From positions 1 to 35,128 of the forward strand of contig VFJK01000174.1 of NCBI GenBank assembly GCA_009886125.1: a stretch of 35,128 nt of DNA, written 5' to 3'. This stretch comes from Geobacter sp. (GTDB lineage Bacteria > Desulfobacterota > Desulfuromonadia > Geobacterales > DSM-12255). Of this stretch, positions 1 through 7,396 are shown in pieces. A program made the position numbers and the translations under genes. Position 1 is the first letter of the stretch. Every line of letters begins with the position of its first letter. The notes below the pieces were generated by a model. That model was not told where the DNA came from. It saw nothing but the letters and a program-made list of their open reading frames with translations, and did no database searches.

Positions 1-219
1 ATCAGATTTTGCCGATTTTGAAGGTTAATAGTTGTTCTATTGACCGAGAAAGCGGTGAAATATGAGCCGTTCAGATGGATTTGCAGCAGATTTATTCTAA
101 GTCCGACAGACTCCTTGGGAGACCCTGAATCACACGGCTACATCTCGGCCGGAAGTGACAAAGCAAAAGCGGTGGCAGTTCTCTATTCACGTTAACTTCA
201 TTCTAAAAGGGGGCTAAAG

Positions 220-876
220 ATGAAAAAAAAGATAGGTGTTGTTCTCTCCGGTTGCGGCGTATATGACGGCAGCGAGATCCACGAAGCGGTACTGACTCTT
301 CTGGCAATCGACAGGAACAGTGCAGAAGCCGTCTGCATGGCCCCTGATATGGAACTTCTTGAAATAGACCATCTAGCCGGTCAACCGACCGGCGCAAAGC
401 GTAATGTACTTGTCGAATCTGCCCGGATTGCACGGGGGAATATCAGGGATATTGCCGGGGTCAAAGCTGATGAACTCGATGCGATCATCTTCCCTGGCGG
501 ATTCGGTGCAGCGAAAAATCTCTGCGACTTTGCATCTAAAGGGGCAGACGCTTCCATCCAGCCTGATGTCGCCCGCCTCCTGAAAGAGATGGCTGCTGCA
601 CAGAAACCGATCGGCGCCATCTGCATCGCACCGGCTCTTATTGCGGCTGTTCTAGGTAAAGAGTACGCACCCGAAGTCACCGTCGGGAATGATGCAGGGA
701 CAGCTGTAGCAATTAATGCTACCGGGAGCAGACATCTGAACTGTCCGGTGAGAGAGCTGGTGATCGACAGCAAAAACAGGATCGTCAGCACTCCGGCATA
801 TATGCTTGCAGGCTGCATCAGCGAAGCAGCCGAGGGGATTGAAAAGGCAGTGAAAGCGGTTATTGATATGGCATGA
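220..876 (+). CDS. elbB: ElbB-type glyoxalase (DJ-1/PfpI superfamily)
   Basis: The 218-residue product matches the ElbB branch of the DJ-1/PfpI superfamily in length and motifs. It opens with KKIGVVLSGCGVYDG, has FPGGFG at residues 91-96, and carries the nucleophile-elbow motif GAICIAP with candidate catalytic Cys135. ElbB was first linked to isoprenoid biosynthesis. Family members have weak glyoxalase III-like activity, and the physiological role is unsettled. The protein is cytosolic, with no signal peptide. The ATG is preceded by a strong ribosome site (AAGGGGG, 207-213) at normal spacing, which fixes the start. The gene stands alone, convergent with the minus-strand metallopeptidase gene, with repeat copy A between them. 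I see no convincing promoter in the 219 bases upstream. The family call is firm and the cellular role is not. Confidence 0.93.
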   Translation: MKKKIGVVLSGCGVYDGSEIHEAVLTLLAIDRNSAEAVCMAPDMELLEIDHLAGQPTGAKRNVLVESARIARGNIRDIAGVKADELDAIIFPGGFGAAKNLCDFASKGADASIQPDVARLLKEMAAAQKPIGAICIAPALIAAVLGKEYAPEVTVGNDAGTAVAINATGSRHLNCPVRELVIDSKNRIVSTPAYMLAGCISEAAEGIEKAVKAVIDMA

Positions 877-949
877 CCTAAAGTCTGCGACTGAATGCTG
901 CCGGAATAAGTCATTGGGGCTGTTTCGTCGCATTTCTAATTTCTACAGC

Positions 950-1040
950 AACCCCCCTCAATCCCCCCTTATCAGGGTGGAAGCCTTTAAGCCTCCCTTT
1001 ATGCCCCAGAGGGTACTGACAAGGGGAGGTTGGAGGGGTT
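950..1040. repeat. Nested-palindrome repeat, copy A (degenerate)
   Basis: The outer arms are AACCCCCCTCAATCCCCCCTT (950-970, 21 bases, ending in CCCCCCTT) and AAGGGGAGGTTGGAGGGGTT (1021-1040), which are imperfect reverse complements. The core GGAAGCCTTTAAGCCTCCC is shared exactly with copy B at 10625-10698. Relative to copy B the right-hand hairpin is interrupted by about 18 bases. The element fills the space between two convergent genes and ends two bases before the stop codon of the metallopeptidase gene, so it may also act as a bidirectional terminator. Confidence 0.75.
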
Positions 1041-1042
1041 TT

Positions 1043-1627
1043 TCACACCCTCTCCACGCGGATCTTCGGCATCGCCATCTTCCTCCCCACAATCGCCCGG
1101 TGCCTGCCCCTCAGCTCCGCCATACCGCACTCCATGAAAAGAGTCCGCTCAGCACTGTCGGGAAGGAGCAGATACTCATCGACAAAACGTTCCATAAGCC
1201 TGTTGTAACGTTTTGCAGAGCCCCCATGAGCAAAGGTGCGGCCGGGAAAGCGCCTGATATCACCGTCGAATTCCGGCGAGATATGATAGAGCTCGTGAAA
1301 GATCGTCACAAGTTTGTCCCGCAGAGCCCTGTCCATGAATCTCGGGATTATGAAGTAGATGATGTAGAGGATCTGACGCCCCTGATGGGCTATCTCCGGC
1401 ATCGTACAGCGGAGTGTCTGCCGTCCCCGCTTGACTGTTTGCGTCGACTCTCCTGCTGTAAACCGTAATGGATGGATCTTTGCGAAGAGGCCGTGCTCGC
1501 TGCTGTTTCTCGAACTATTGATACAGACAAGAATCCGGGAGGGATCGATATGAGAAAACGCCTCATGCCTTGATGTAATATCGGCAATGAGGCGTTCTAT
1601 TTCAGCTGTCAGATTGAGAGTAGTCAA
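1043..1627 (-). CDS. Putative zinc metallopeptidase (HExxH)
   Basis: This 194-residue soluble protein has a zincin motif, HELYH (His111, Glu112, His115), followed by PEFDGDIRRF and a further His134 that could be the third zinc ligand. The arrangement resembles the 'putative phage metallopeptidase' family (Pfam PhageMetallopep) found in bacterial chromosomes and prophages; that assignment is from memory of the motif layout. No signal peptide is seen, so it is probably cytosolic. The start is a TTG 21 nt after the stop of the diheme cytochrome gene; the only alternative in-frame ATG lies about 75 codons in. The short gap suggests co-transcription with the cytochrome and the small membrane protein upstream. 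The substrate is unknown. Confidence 0.72.
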   Translation of the reverse strand: MTTLNLTAEIERLIADITSRHEAFSHIDPSRILVCINSSRNSSEHGLFAKIHPLRFTAGESTQTVKRGRQTLRCTMPEIAHQGRQILYIIYFIIPRFMDRALRDKLVTIFHELYHISPEFDGDIRRFPGRTFAHGGSAKRYNRLMERFVDEYLLLPDSAERTLFMECGMAELRGRHRAIVGRKMAMPKIRVERV

Positions 1628-1648
1628 GGGATCAAGCTGCCTGACGTG

Positions 1649-1933
1649 TCAGAATTTATGGCTTTTATGGCAAAACAGGCAGCGCATCGGAGCCCCGCCC
1701 GGCTTTGCAGGGTGCTTGTCCGGAAATTTAATCTTAACACCGTCATGACATGCTTCGCAGAGCGGATCCACTTCACTCTTCTTCTTGCCGGCTTTCAGCA
1801 TATCGTTGAACTGCTGGTGCGTGGCATCTTTCGGAAGTTTTTTTGTCTTCTCTTCACCGGATATGGCAATAAAAAAGAACAGCACGACGGCGAGGATGCC
1901 GACAAAAACCCAGTCCCGCTTCCCAAACTTCAC
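1649..1933 (-). CDS. Small membrane-anchored diheme c-type cytochrome
   Basis: The 94-residue product has one N-terminal membrane segment (about residues 8-24) and two CXXCH heme-binding motifs, CEACH (59-63) and CLFCH (85-89). It is therefore predicted to be anchored in the inner membrane with a tiny periplasmic diheme domain. Extra His residues (His39, His74, His92) could serve as distal heme ligands. The start is GTG with a strong GGAGG five bases upstream. It sits between a small membrane-protein gene (51 nt upstream) and the metallopeptidase gene (21 nt downstream), all on the same strand. A role in electron transfer follows from the motifs; the redox partner is unknown. No promoter of its own was recognised. 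Confidence 0.85.
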   Translation of the reverse strand: MKFGKRDWVFVGILAVVLFFFIAISGEEKTKKLPKDATHQQFNDMLKAGKKKSEVDPLCEACHDGVKIKFPDKHPAKPGGAPMRCLFCHKSHKF

Positions 1934-1984
1934 AAAAACCTCCGTTGAAATGTTTCAGAAAATCTACAGCAGCACATGCAGCTG

Positions 1985-2329
1985 TCAGTCACTTTTTATG
2001 AACGTGATATAAATCAGCACCCCACCGATGACCAGACCACCGAGTGCAAAGGGAAGCGTTGATGCAAGGGTAAGCCCACCTCCTACCAGCTCGGGCGAGG
2101 CAGTGTATCTGACCAGCAGCATAATAGCTATCGAAGTAAAGAGGAAAACAAGAACGAACTTTGACCTTCTGACAATGGCATAAAAAGCAAAGATCAGAAA
2201 CAGCACCATGATAAGCGGATGTTCCATCACCGATTTCAGATTAAGGTTCTGGATCAGATCAACTATGTTTCCTGTCTCAAGGGGGGTGAGTTTATTTTTG
2301 GCGTGTTCAAGCATCTGCTGCTTTTCCAT
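1985..2329 (-). CDS. Small integral membrane protein, function unknown
   Basis: The 114-residue product has a polar N-terminus (about 40 residues) followed by three hydrophobic segments: HPLIMVLFLIFAFYAIV, FVLVFLFTSIAIMLLV and a glycine-rich FALGGLVIGGVLIYITF at the C-terminus. I do not recognise a family. The start chosen is the ATG at 2329 because GGGGG lies about six bases upstream; an in-frame extension of six codons (MLNGGF) lacks a ribosome site. It is the first gene of an apparent three-gene unit with the diheme cytochrome and the metallopeptidase. This suggests a membrane partner for the cytochrome, but that is guilt by association only. Confidence 0.7.
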   Translation of the reverse strand: MEKQQMLEHAKNKLTPLETGNIVDLIQNLNLKSVMEHPLIMVLFLIFAFYAIVRRSKFVLVFLFTSIAIMLLVRYTASPELVGGGLTLASTLPFALGGLVIGGVLIYITFIKSD

Positions 2330-2405
2330 GAATCCCCCGTTAAGCACCGCTCAAAAAATAAATTCAGATATTATTAACAAATCCTCCTGCGAAATGAAAC
2401 ATTTT

Positions 2406-2927
2406 TCACAATGGATCAGCTTTTTTCAGAAAGATTTCTATTATCTTAGCTGCTATTTCGCCCGGCTCAAGATTGTCGGTATCGATCTCATACATCGATG
2501 CAGCAGCGTAAAGCGGTGTCCGCCTTTCAAGAACCTCTGCGACCTCTTCGGTAAATGTCTTGCCAACGGTGAGAGAAGGCCTGTCGTTATTCCCCTTTAT
2601 ACGGCCGACAATAGTTGCCACTGATGCCTTCAGCCAGAAAATGCAGCCTTTTAGCCGAAGCTGCTCAATATTTTCAGGGCGTTCAATAATACCTCCGCCG
2701 GTATCGATAACAATGCTGTCCCTGGCTGCAATTTCTCTCACCTCCAGAGACTCCCGGTCACGGAAACCCGGCCAGCCGTAGCGCTCCACTATTTCAGGAA
2801 TGCTTATGCCGGCACGCACGGTTATTGCCTTGTCTATTGATTCATACGGGAAGGACAACCTCTCTGACAGAAGCCTTCCCACATGGCTTTTTCCTGTACC
2901 GCGATAGCCTATCAGAACGATGTTCAT
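2406..2927 (-). CDS. aroK: Shikimate kinase
   Basis: This 173-residue protein has the expected size and motifs for shikimate kinase, which phosphorylates the 3-OH of shikimate with ATP in the chorismate pathway. The Walker A loop is GYRGTGKS (7-14). The shikimate-binding residues include Asp32 (SIDKAI), Arg56 (FRDRE) and GGG at 77-79. The lid arginine is in NDRPSL (Arg116), and a second substrate arginine is in ERRTPLY (Arg136). It is cytosolic. Its ATG overlaps the aroE stop codon by four bases (ATGA), so the two pathway genes are translationally coupled. Confidence 0.95.
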   Translation of the reverse strand: MNIVLIGYRGTGKSHVGRLLSERLSFPYESIDKAITVRAGISIPEIVERYGWPGFRDRESLEVREIAARDSIVIDTGGGIIERPENIEQLRLKGCIFWLKASVATIVGRIKGNNDRPSLTVGKTFTEEVAEVLERRTPLYAAASMYEIDTDNLEPGEIAAKIIEIFLKKADPL

Positions 2928-3793
2928 CCCTTGAGCCGCTCCATAAGCACGTTTCTCATCACGTCGACTGGAGCTTCGCTCCCGGTGAATTTCTCGAACT
3001 GAAGCACCGCCTGGTTAATGAACATCTCGACACCTGAAATGACAATGCACCCCTTTGCAGCAGCTTCTCTGAGCAGCCTGGTTTCAAGCGGAGTATATAC
3101 CACATCGAAGACAACCTGTCCTCTTCGGAAAAGTCCGGGAGGGACAAGTGAAGCGTCTTCTTTGGGATGCATCCCTACCGGGGTGCAGTTGATTATGATA
3201 TCCGCGTCCGGCACCCGTGCGGCAATCGTCTCCGGGCCAAGAAGTGCAGCTTCAACTGTCACGTCCGTACCAGCGGCAAGATCAGCGGCAAGACCCTTGA
3301 GCATCGGCTCATTGATATCCATCATTACCAGTTTCCCGATACTTGCCGATCGGGCCAGCGTAAATGCTATTGCCCGGGAAGCACCTCCTGCGCCAAGCAT
3401 GAGTACCGTGGCATCATCCGGATCTACACCGGCATCAAGGATGGCCTTCAGCGCGCCGGGTCCGTCAGTTCCGGAACCGCACAGCCTGCCCCCCTCATTG
3501 ATGACAGTATTGATCGAACCGATCGAACGGTCAATGTCGTCGATTTCGTCCAGATAATCGATCACCTCTATCTTGTGAGGGATAGTGACGCTCAGCCCCC
3601 TGAAGTTTTCCAGTGCCCTCATCCCTGAAATCGCACTCTTCAGGTCCTCGACCCTGAAAGCCGTATAGACGTAATCAAGCCCGAGTGCGTTGAAAGCCGC
3701 ATTGTGCAGAGCCGGAGAGAGGGAGTGTGCCACCGGGTTACCAATGACCGCGCAGAGCCGTGTCGATGTCGATATGATTCCGTCAGCCTTCAT
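2924..3793 (-). CDS. aroE: Shikimate dehydrogenase (NADP-dependent)
   Basis: The product (289 residues) reduces 3-dehydroshikimate to shikimate, the step before AroK. Substrate-site residues are visible: SLSP (Ser24, Ser26), catalytic Lys74 in VTIPHK, Asn95 in SINTV and Asp110 in GSGTDG. The nucleotide-binding loop is GAGGASRA (134-141), followed by NCTPVGM and DVVYTPLET. I chose the ATG at 3793 because it overlaps the preceding stop codon as TAATG, with AAGGTGG upstream; a GTG four codons earlier is possible. It follows the DUF4350 gene and precedes aroK with overlaps at both ends, indicating one transcript. Confidence 0.95.
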   Translation of the reverse strand: MKADGIISTSTRLCAVIGNPVAHSLSPALHNAAFNALGLDYVYTAFRVEDLKSAISGMRALENFRGLSVTIPHKIEVIDYLDEIDDIDRSIGSINTVINEGGRLCGSGTDGPGALKAILDAGVDPDDATVLMLGAGGASRAIAFTLARSASIGKLVMMDINEPMLKGLAADLAAGTDVTVEAALLGPETIAARVPDADIIINCTPVGMHPKEDASLVPPGLFRRGQVVFDVVYTPLETRLLREAAAKGCIVISGVEMFINQAVLQFEKFTGSEAPVDVMRNVLMERLKG

Positions 3794-4557
3794 TATTTGA
3801 GCCACCTTGCCAGGTTTTTTGCCAGCTTTTTGTTACTGTCATCAAGAAACTTGTTCTGAAAGATCGCATCGTCTCCAAAAACCACAAACCTGCCTGAGCC
3901 AAGATTTCCGGCAACGGCGACACCGAACTCCTGCATGACATCGCCCCTTGAAAGCCTGCCGTCACCGTTGAAATCGATCCATGCTCTTGGCGAGGTTGAC
4001 GCTATGATACGGGAGTTATCTGCGGTATTCTTAAGCGCCCAGCCGCCGTAAAGGCTGAACTGCTGCAGCCCGGACAAGAGCGGATGATCCGCAAGTTTTT
4101 TCACCTGGAAGTTTTTCGGATCGCCGGCGATGATATTCTCCTGCTCCCCGAGTACAAAATTCGTAAAATCCACCTCTATGCGGCGGAAAAGCCCGGTAAA
4201 GGGGGTCCCGATATGGAGCATAACCGCAAGCCTCCCCCCTCTCTCCAGAAAGCGGCTGACTGCATCAACTTCATTCGGCTCTATCTCCTTGAAGGGGCCT
4301 GAAATAACCAGGACATCCGCTCCCTTGAGAGATTCATCCGTTAACGGCTCCGCACCCGTCCTGACCGTAAACCCCTCTGCCTTCATGATTGCCGCAAATC
4401 CGGAAAGGTGGAGCGGCTCATCTTTTTCAACAACAAATCTTTGATCGTGTGACTGGTCCACAAGAACCACCGGCGCTGCCTCTGCTTGCGAGGTCACTGA
4501 CATGACCGCGAAAAGTAGTCCGGCAATCACCGCATAACTGCGTCTCCATCTCTTCAT
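3793..4557 (-). CDS. Exported DUF4350-like protein
   Basis: The 254-residue protein has a cleavable signal peptide (about 1-27, ending SQAEA). The mature part resembles the glutamine-amidotransferase-like fold of DUF4350/ABC-associated proteins: VVLVDQSHDQRF, then GADVLVISGPFKEI, then FLERGGRLAVMLHIG, then a late FVVFGDDAIFQN. No catalytic triad is obvious, so it may be a binding rather than an enzymatic domain. An EF-hand-like stretch, DFNGDGRLSRGDV, could bind calcium. GGAG lies eight bases before the ATG. It overlaps aroE (TAATG), so it is the first gene of this run. What a periplasmic protein has to do with aromatic biosynthesis is not clear; co-transcription may be incidental. Confidence 0.75.
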   Translation of the reverse strand: MKRWRRSYAVIAGLLFAVMSVTSQAEAAPVVLVDQSHDQRFVVEKDEPLHLSGFAAIMKAEGFTVRTGAEPLTDESLKGADVLVISGPFKEIEPNEVDAVSRFLERGGRLAVMLHIGTPFTGLFRRIEVDFTNFVLGEQENIIAGDPKNFQVKKLADHPLLSGLQQFSLYGGWALKNTADNSRIIASTSPRAWIDFNGDGRLSRGDVMQEFGVAVAGNLGSGRFVVFGDDAIFQNKFLDDSNKKLAKNLARWLK

Positions 4558-4568
4558 CCCAAAACTCC

Positions 4569-4604
4569 AAAAAGAGACCGGTCAGGGGAAAAGTCCGGAC
4601 CGGT
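4569..4604 (-). terminator. Rho-independent terminator after the rubrerythrin-like gene
   Basis: Read on the minus strand, ACCGGTC pairs with GACCGGT (7-bp stem at 4598-4604 and 4577-4583, 14-base loop) and is followed by CTCTTTTT. It lies 36 bases past the stop of the rubrerythrin-like gene and before the DUF4350 gene, where a transcript end is expected. The loop is long and the T-run only five bases. Confidence 0.55.
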
Positions 4605-4639
4605 AGTAATTGATACGGGTTAACGGGGAAAGAGTCCTC

Positions 4640-5092
4640 TTATCCCTCTGTCAGCACATGATCTTCATAAATCTGTTCGATCCTTGCCTTATGCCCCCTT
4701 TCAACATCAGCAAAGACCTTCAGGACGTTTTTCAGCTTGGGATCTTCCGTTGCTTCGGCAGCAGCTTCATACAGCTTGTAGGCTGACTCTTCCGCCTTCA
4801 TGGCAAAGGTAAGAATTTCCTGATAGGTCATATCCTTGCGAAAAGGGATATCCACCAGATACTGCGCTATCTTCATGTCAGGGATCCTGATGCTCCTGTG
4901 GTCTGCCGCCTTGTCAGTATCGATCCGGCTGAAGACCTCCTTGTGCCCGGCCTCTTCTGCAGCCATCTCTTCGAACATCTTGCGTGAAGCGATGCTGGTA
5001 CTGAGTTCAGCAGCACGTTTGTAAAGACGATAGGCGGTTTCCTCGCGTTCGACCGCAAAACTGATTATCTGTTCAAGAGTAACTAAATTCAT
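4640..5092 (-). CDS. Rubrerythrin-like ferritin-family protein (no rubredoxin domain)
   Basis: This 150-residue all-helical protein shows two internally similar halves, EREETAYRLYKRAAE (15-29) and KAEESAYKLYEAAAE (99-113). Each is followed by a Glu/His motif, EEAGHKEVF (46-54) and VERGHKARI (130-138). These supply the glutamates and histidines of a carboxylate-bridged di-iron site (E18, E47, H50, E102, E131, H134 or close neighbours). No rubredoxin CXXC pairs are present, so it is a short rubrerythrin/ferritin-like protein, a group often linked to peroxide or iron handling in anaerobes. The start at 5092 is favoured by GGGAGG nine bases upstream; a 21-codon extension lacks a site and conservation. 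It appears monocistronic. Confidence 0.85.
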   Translation of the reverse strand: MNLVTLEQIISFAVEREETAYRLYKRAAELSTSIASRKMFEEMAAEEAGHKEVFSRIDTDKAADHRSIRIPDMKIAQYLVDIPFRKDMTYQEILTFAMKAEESAYKLYEAAAEATEDPKLKNVLKVFADVERGHKARIEQIYEDHVLTEG

Positions 5093-5192
5093 CTGCCGCA
5101 TCCTCCCTGAAGCCTGTTTTTCTCTAAATCTAGTGCAGAAACCGGGTAAAGTCAACAGGATAATTTTGGTCTCATTTGCCGGGCATCAAATA

Positions 5193-5221
5193 TTGACACT
5201 GAAGCGGCATAAGTGTATTAA
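5193..5221 (+). promoter_or_regulatory. Sigma-70-type promoter for the Dabb-domain gene
   Basis: A consensus -35 TTGACA (5193-5198) is separated by exactly 17 bases from TATTAA (5216-5221). Transcription would begin near 5228, leaving a roughly 20-base leader before the ATG at 5250 that includes the ribosome site. This is one of the clearest promoters in the window. Confidence 0.7.
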
Positions 5222-5249
5222 ATATATTCTATTTTTTCAGGAGGATCTC

Positions 5250-5540
5250 ATGATCGCCCATATCGTTCTTTTTAAACTCAAGGATGCAACGCCGGAAAAT
5301 ACAAAGATTGTAAAAGAGATGCTGATGAGCATGGAGGGGAAGCTCCCGATGCTCCGATATCTTGAAGTCGGAACTGATATCATCCGCTCTGAACGCTCGT
5401 ATGACGTGGCACTCTATACAAAATTCGACTCACTTGCCGACCTGCAGTCATATCAGGTTCACCCGTACCATGCCGATACTGTCGTCCCCTGCATGAAAGC
5501 AAACTGTTCGTCGATAGCCTCGGCCGATTACGAAGTGTAA
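5250..5540 (+). CDS. Stress-responsive A/B-barrel (Dabb) domain protein
   Basis: The 96-residue protein has the typical Dabb opening MIAHIVLFKLK, the central YLEVGTDIIRSERSYDVALYTKFDSLADLQSYQVHP and the closing VVPCMKANCSSIASADYEV. Dabb proteins are small dimeric ferredoxin-like barrels, often stress-induced, mostly without a known enzymatic role. The ATG at 5250 is set by AGGAGG (5239-5244) and by the family's start; a longer in-frame reading upstream would run through the promoter and is rejected. It is followed by a low-complexity repeat and then ychJ on the same strand. Confidence 0.88.
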   Translation: MIAHIVLFKLKDATPENTKIVKEMLMSMEGKLPMLRYLEVGTDIIRSERSYDVALYTKFDSLADLQSYQVHPYHADTVVPCMKANCSSIASADYEV

Positions 5541-5544
5541 GAGC

Positions 5545-5577
5545 AGTTTTGAGTTTTGAGTGTTTAGTGTTGAGTTA
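5545..5577. repeat. Low-complexity TTTGAGT-type intergenic repeat
   Basis: The stretch is built from variations of GTTTTGAGT (for example AGTTTTGAGTTTTGAGTG). Its reverse complement (AACTCAACACTAAACACTC and so on) belongs to the same low-complexity family as the stretch found in frame inside the cpsB-like gene at about 10225-10303. It lies five bases after the stop codon of the Dabb gene. Confidence 0.6.
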
Positions 5578-5619
5578 TAGAGAGCAGATCGAAATGCGTA
5601 TTCAAGGAGAGAACTAGAG

Positions 5620-6105
5620 ATGGCAGCAGAAAAATGCCCTTGCGGCAGCACCTTATCATTTGCCAAATGCTGCGGCCCCTTGATAAAAGGGACTTCACCG
5701 GCGCCAACTGCCGAGAGCCTCATGCGCTCCCGCTACAGCGCTTACACGAAAGGCGAAATCGATTATCTGTACGCGACAACGCACCCTGATTTTCGCAAAG
5801 GGTACGACCACGAAGGCACCAGAAAATGGGCCGAAAGTTCGGAATGGCTGGGGCTGGAGATAGTCAGCAGCAGAGGCGGGGGTGAAGACGCCCTGGGCGA
5901 AGTCGAATTTATTGCCAGTTTCAGCGAAAGCGGGACTGAATCAGCACACCACGAGCTCGGTAAGTTCAGAAAACTTGAAGGGGTCTGGTATTTCACCGAA
6001 GGGAAGATGGTCACCTCGAAACCGATCATCAGCACGAAGGTCGGCCGGAACGAGCCCTGCCCCTGCGGCAGCAACAGCAAGTACAAGAAGTGCTGCGGGA
6101 AGTAG
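5620..6105 (+). CDS. ychJ: YchJ-family SEC-C motif protein
   Basis: The 161-residue protein carries a SEC-C zinc-binding motif at each end ([14 protein letters not shown] near residue 6 and [14 protein letters not shown] at the C-terminus). Between them is an NTF2-like domain with the family signature [23 protein letters not shown]. This is the full YchJ (UPF0225) arrangement. SEC-C motifs bind zinc, but the YchJ function is unknown. AAGGAGAG lies upstream of the ATG at acceptable spacing. It is the last gene before the polysaccharide locus, 60 bases upstream of the export lipoprotein. Confidence 0.92.
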   Translation: MAAEKCPCGSTLSFAKCCGPLIKGTSPAPTAESLMRSRYSAYTKGEIDYLYATTHPDFRKGYDHEGTRKWAESSEWLGLEIVSSRGGGEDALGEVEFIASFSESGTESAHHELGKFRKLEGVWYFTEGKMVTSKPIISTKVGRNEPCPCGSNSKYKKCCGK

Positions 6106-6165
6106 TGCTGTTCGTAGTCGCTTAATCAGCAGGTACTGCCACTTCACTAACATGAGCAGGAATCG

Positions 6166-7245
6166 ATGAACAAAATCGTCAGAACACTATCAAGCTTCCT
6201 GCTGCTCGGCAGTCTCGCACTCCTGGCGGGCTGTGCGACCTATGCCGACCTGCCTGCGGGGACAGTTCGTCAGACTGTCGGCAATTCAGCTTCTGCGGTG
6301 ATCGAGCGACAGACAGAGTCCCTGCCGCCGCTCGCTCCGGAGCCGGCACCTCCTGCAGAGTACCAGATAGGAACCGGCGACCTGGTTTCCATAACAGTGT
6401 TCGGCCGACCGGAACTCGGTTCAACCACCGCAAGCAGCAGTGGCGCAGCCGGTATTGGACAGTCCAGACCCTCCGGTAGCCGGGTCGATGAAAACGGTGC
6501 CGTCCGTCTTCCCCTGATAGGAAGCGTTACCGTCGCCGGCCTGACGGCAGCCCAGGCCGAGGAGAAACTCCGTACCGTCTACCGGTCACTGCTCAGGGAA
6601 CCGTGGATATCGGTAGAGGTCTCCGAACACCGGAGCCGTCCGATTTACCTGTTCGGCTCGTTCAAGAAACCCGGTGTGTTCTACATGGATCGCCCTATGA
6701 ATCTGCTTCAGGGGCTGGCCCTTTCCGAAGGATTTGACACTGCCGCTGCCCTGAGAAGCGCCCGTTTGACTCGAAACAATACGGTTCTGCCCGTTGACAT
6801 CTACGAACTGCTCGCTAACGGTGACCAGCGCCAGAACATCTGGCTCCGCTCCGGCGATGCTGTCTACCTCCCTGACAAATCCTCCCAGCAGGTGTTCGTC
6901 TTCGGCTCGGTGCAGAAATCCGGCTCTATCCCCATGACCAATGGAGAGCTCTCCCTGGCCCAGGCTATCGCCGCCTCCGATCCGCGCTACAGCGGTTATG
7001 ACTACCAACACGTCCGCATCATCCGCTCCCTCAGCCCCACCAAGGGTGAGCTGATAGTTGTCGACTTTGACAGGATAATGCGCGGACAAGCACCTCCATT
7101 CATGCTGTCCAACGGCGACATCGTCTACCTGCCGCGCAGTTCGCTGGGGAGTTGGAACGATGCCATCAATGACATATTGCCGTCACTCCAAGCCGTCAGC
7201 GCTCTCCTGCAGCCGTTCGTCAGCATCAAGTATCTCTCGAAATGA
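6166..7245 (+). CDS. wza: Outer-membrane polysaccharide export (OPX) lipoprotein, Wza-like
   Basis: The 359-residue precursor has a lipoprotein signal with lipobox LLAGC (Cys23). A Poly_export domain follows (about 65-155: YQIGTGDLVSITVFG through RLPLIGSVTVAGLT), then two SLBB domains (about 160-235, YLFGSFKKPGVF; about 243-323, VFVFGSVQKSGSIPM) and an amphipathic C-terminal helix (about 328-352). OPX proteins form the octameric periplasm-to-surface channel that works with a Wzc-type co-polymerase. A Gly/Ser/Ala-rich insert (about 85-105) interrupts the Poly_export domain. Whether the C-terminal helix can span the outer membrane by itself decides whether a separate beta-barrel such as the YjbH protein at 29567 is needed. 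Start: ATG with AGCAGGA upstream. Confidence 0.92.
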   Translation: MNKIVRTLSSFLLLGSLALLAGCATYADLPAGTVRQTVGNSASAVIERQTESLPPLAPEPAPPAEYQIGTGDLVSITVFGRPELGSTTASSSGAAGIGQSRPSGSRVDENGAVRLPLIGSVTVAGLTAAQAEEKLRTVYRSLLREPWISVEVSEHRSRPIYLFGSFKKPGVFYMDRPMNLLQGLALSEGFDTAAALRSARLTRNNTVLPVDIYELLANGDQRQNIWLRSGDAVYLPDKSSQQVFVFGSVQKSGSIPMTNGELSLAQAIAASDPRYSGYDYQHVRIIRSLSPTKGELIVVDFDRIMRGQAPPFMLSNGDIVYLPRSSLGSWNDAINDILPSLQAVSALLQPFVSIKYLSK

Positions 7246-7396
7246 GTTAGTTGATTTGGAGCATGAGACCGAATTATGTTTATGATTGAAGCAGTTCAGA
7301 GTTTAATGAATTGCTCATCAAGGCACTGACGATAGACAACCTGAGGAGAATCGGTGCCATCTACCTTATAATGCACATCTCAAAACTGGATTTCAT

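Noticed and set aside
1-65. A short open stretch at the left edge (about 20 codons ending with TGA at 63-65) that might be the tail of an upstream gene
   Set aside because: Too short and without any recognisable motif; other frames end equally early.
863-1468. Open frame of about 200 codons on the plus strand
   Set aside because: It runs across repeat copy A and opposite the HExxH metallopeptidase gene, has no ribosome site and no family-like sequence; it is a shadow.
5133-5249. Upstream in-frame extension of the Dabb gene
   Set aside because: It contains the consensus promoter and ribosome site, and the added residues are not family-like.
7344-7372. Promoter directly before wzc based on TATAAT at 7367-7372
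   Set aside because: The -10 is perfect but the bases 17 upstream (AGGAGA) do not resemble a -35, so I do not list it as a promoter.
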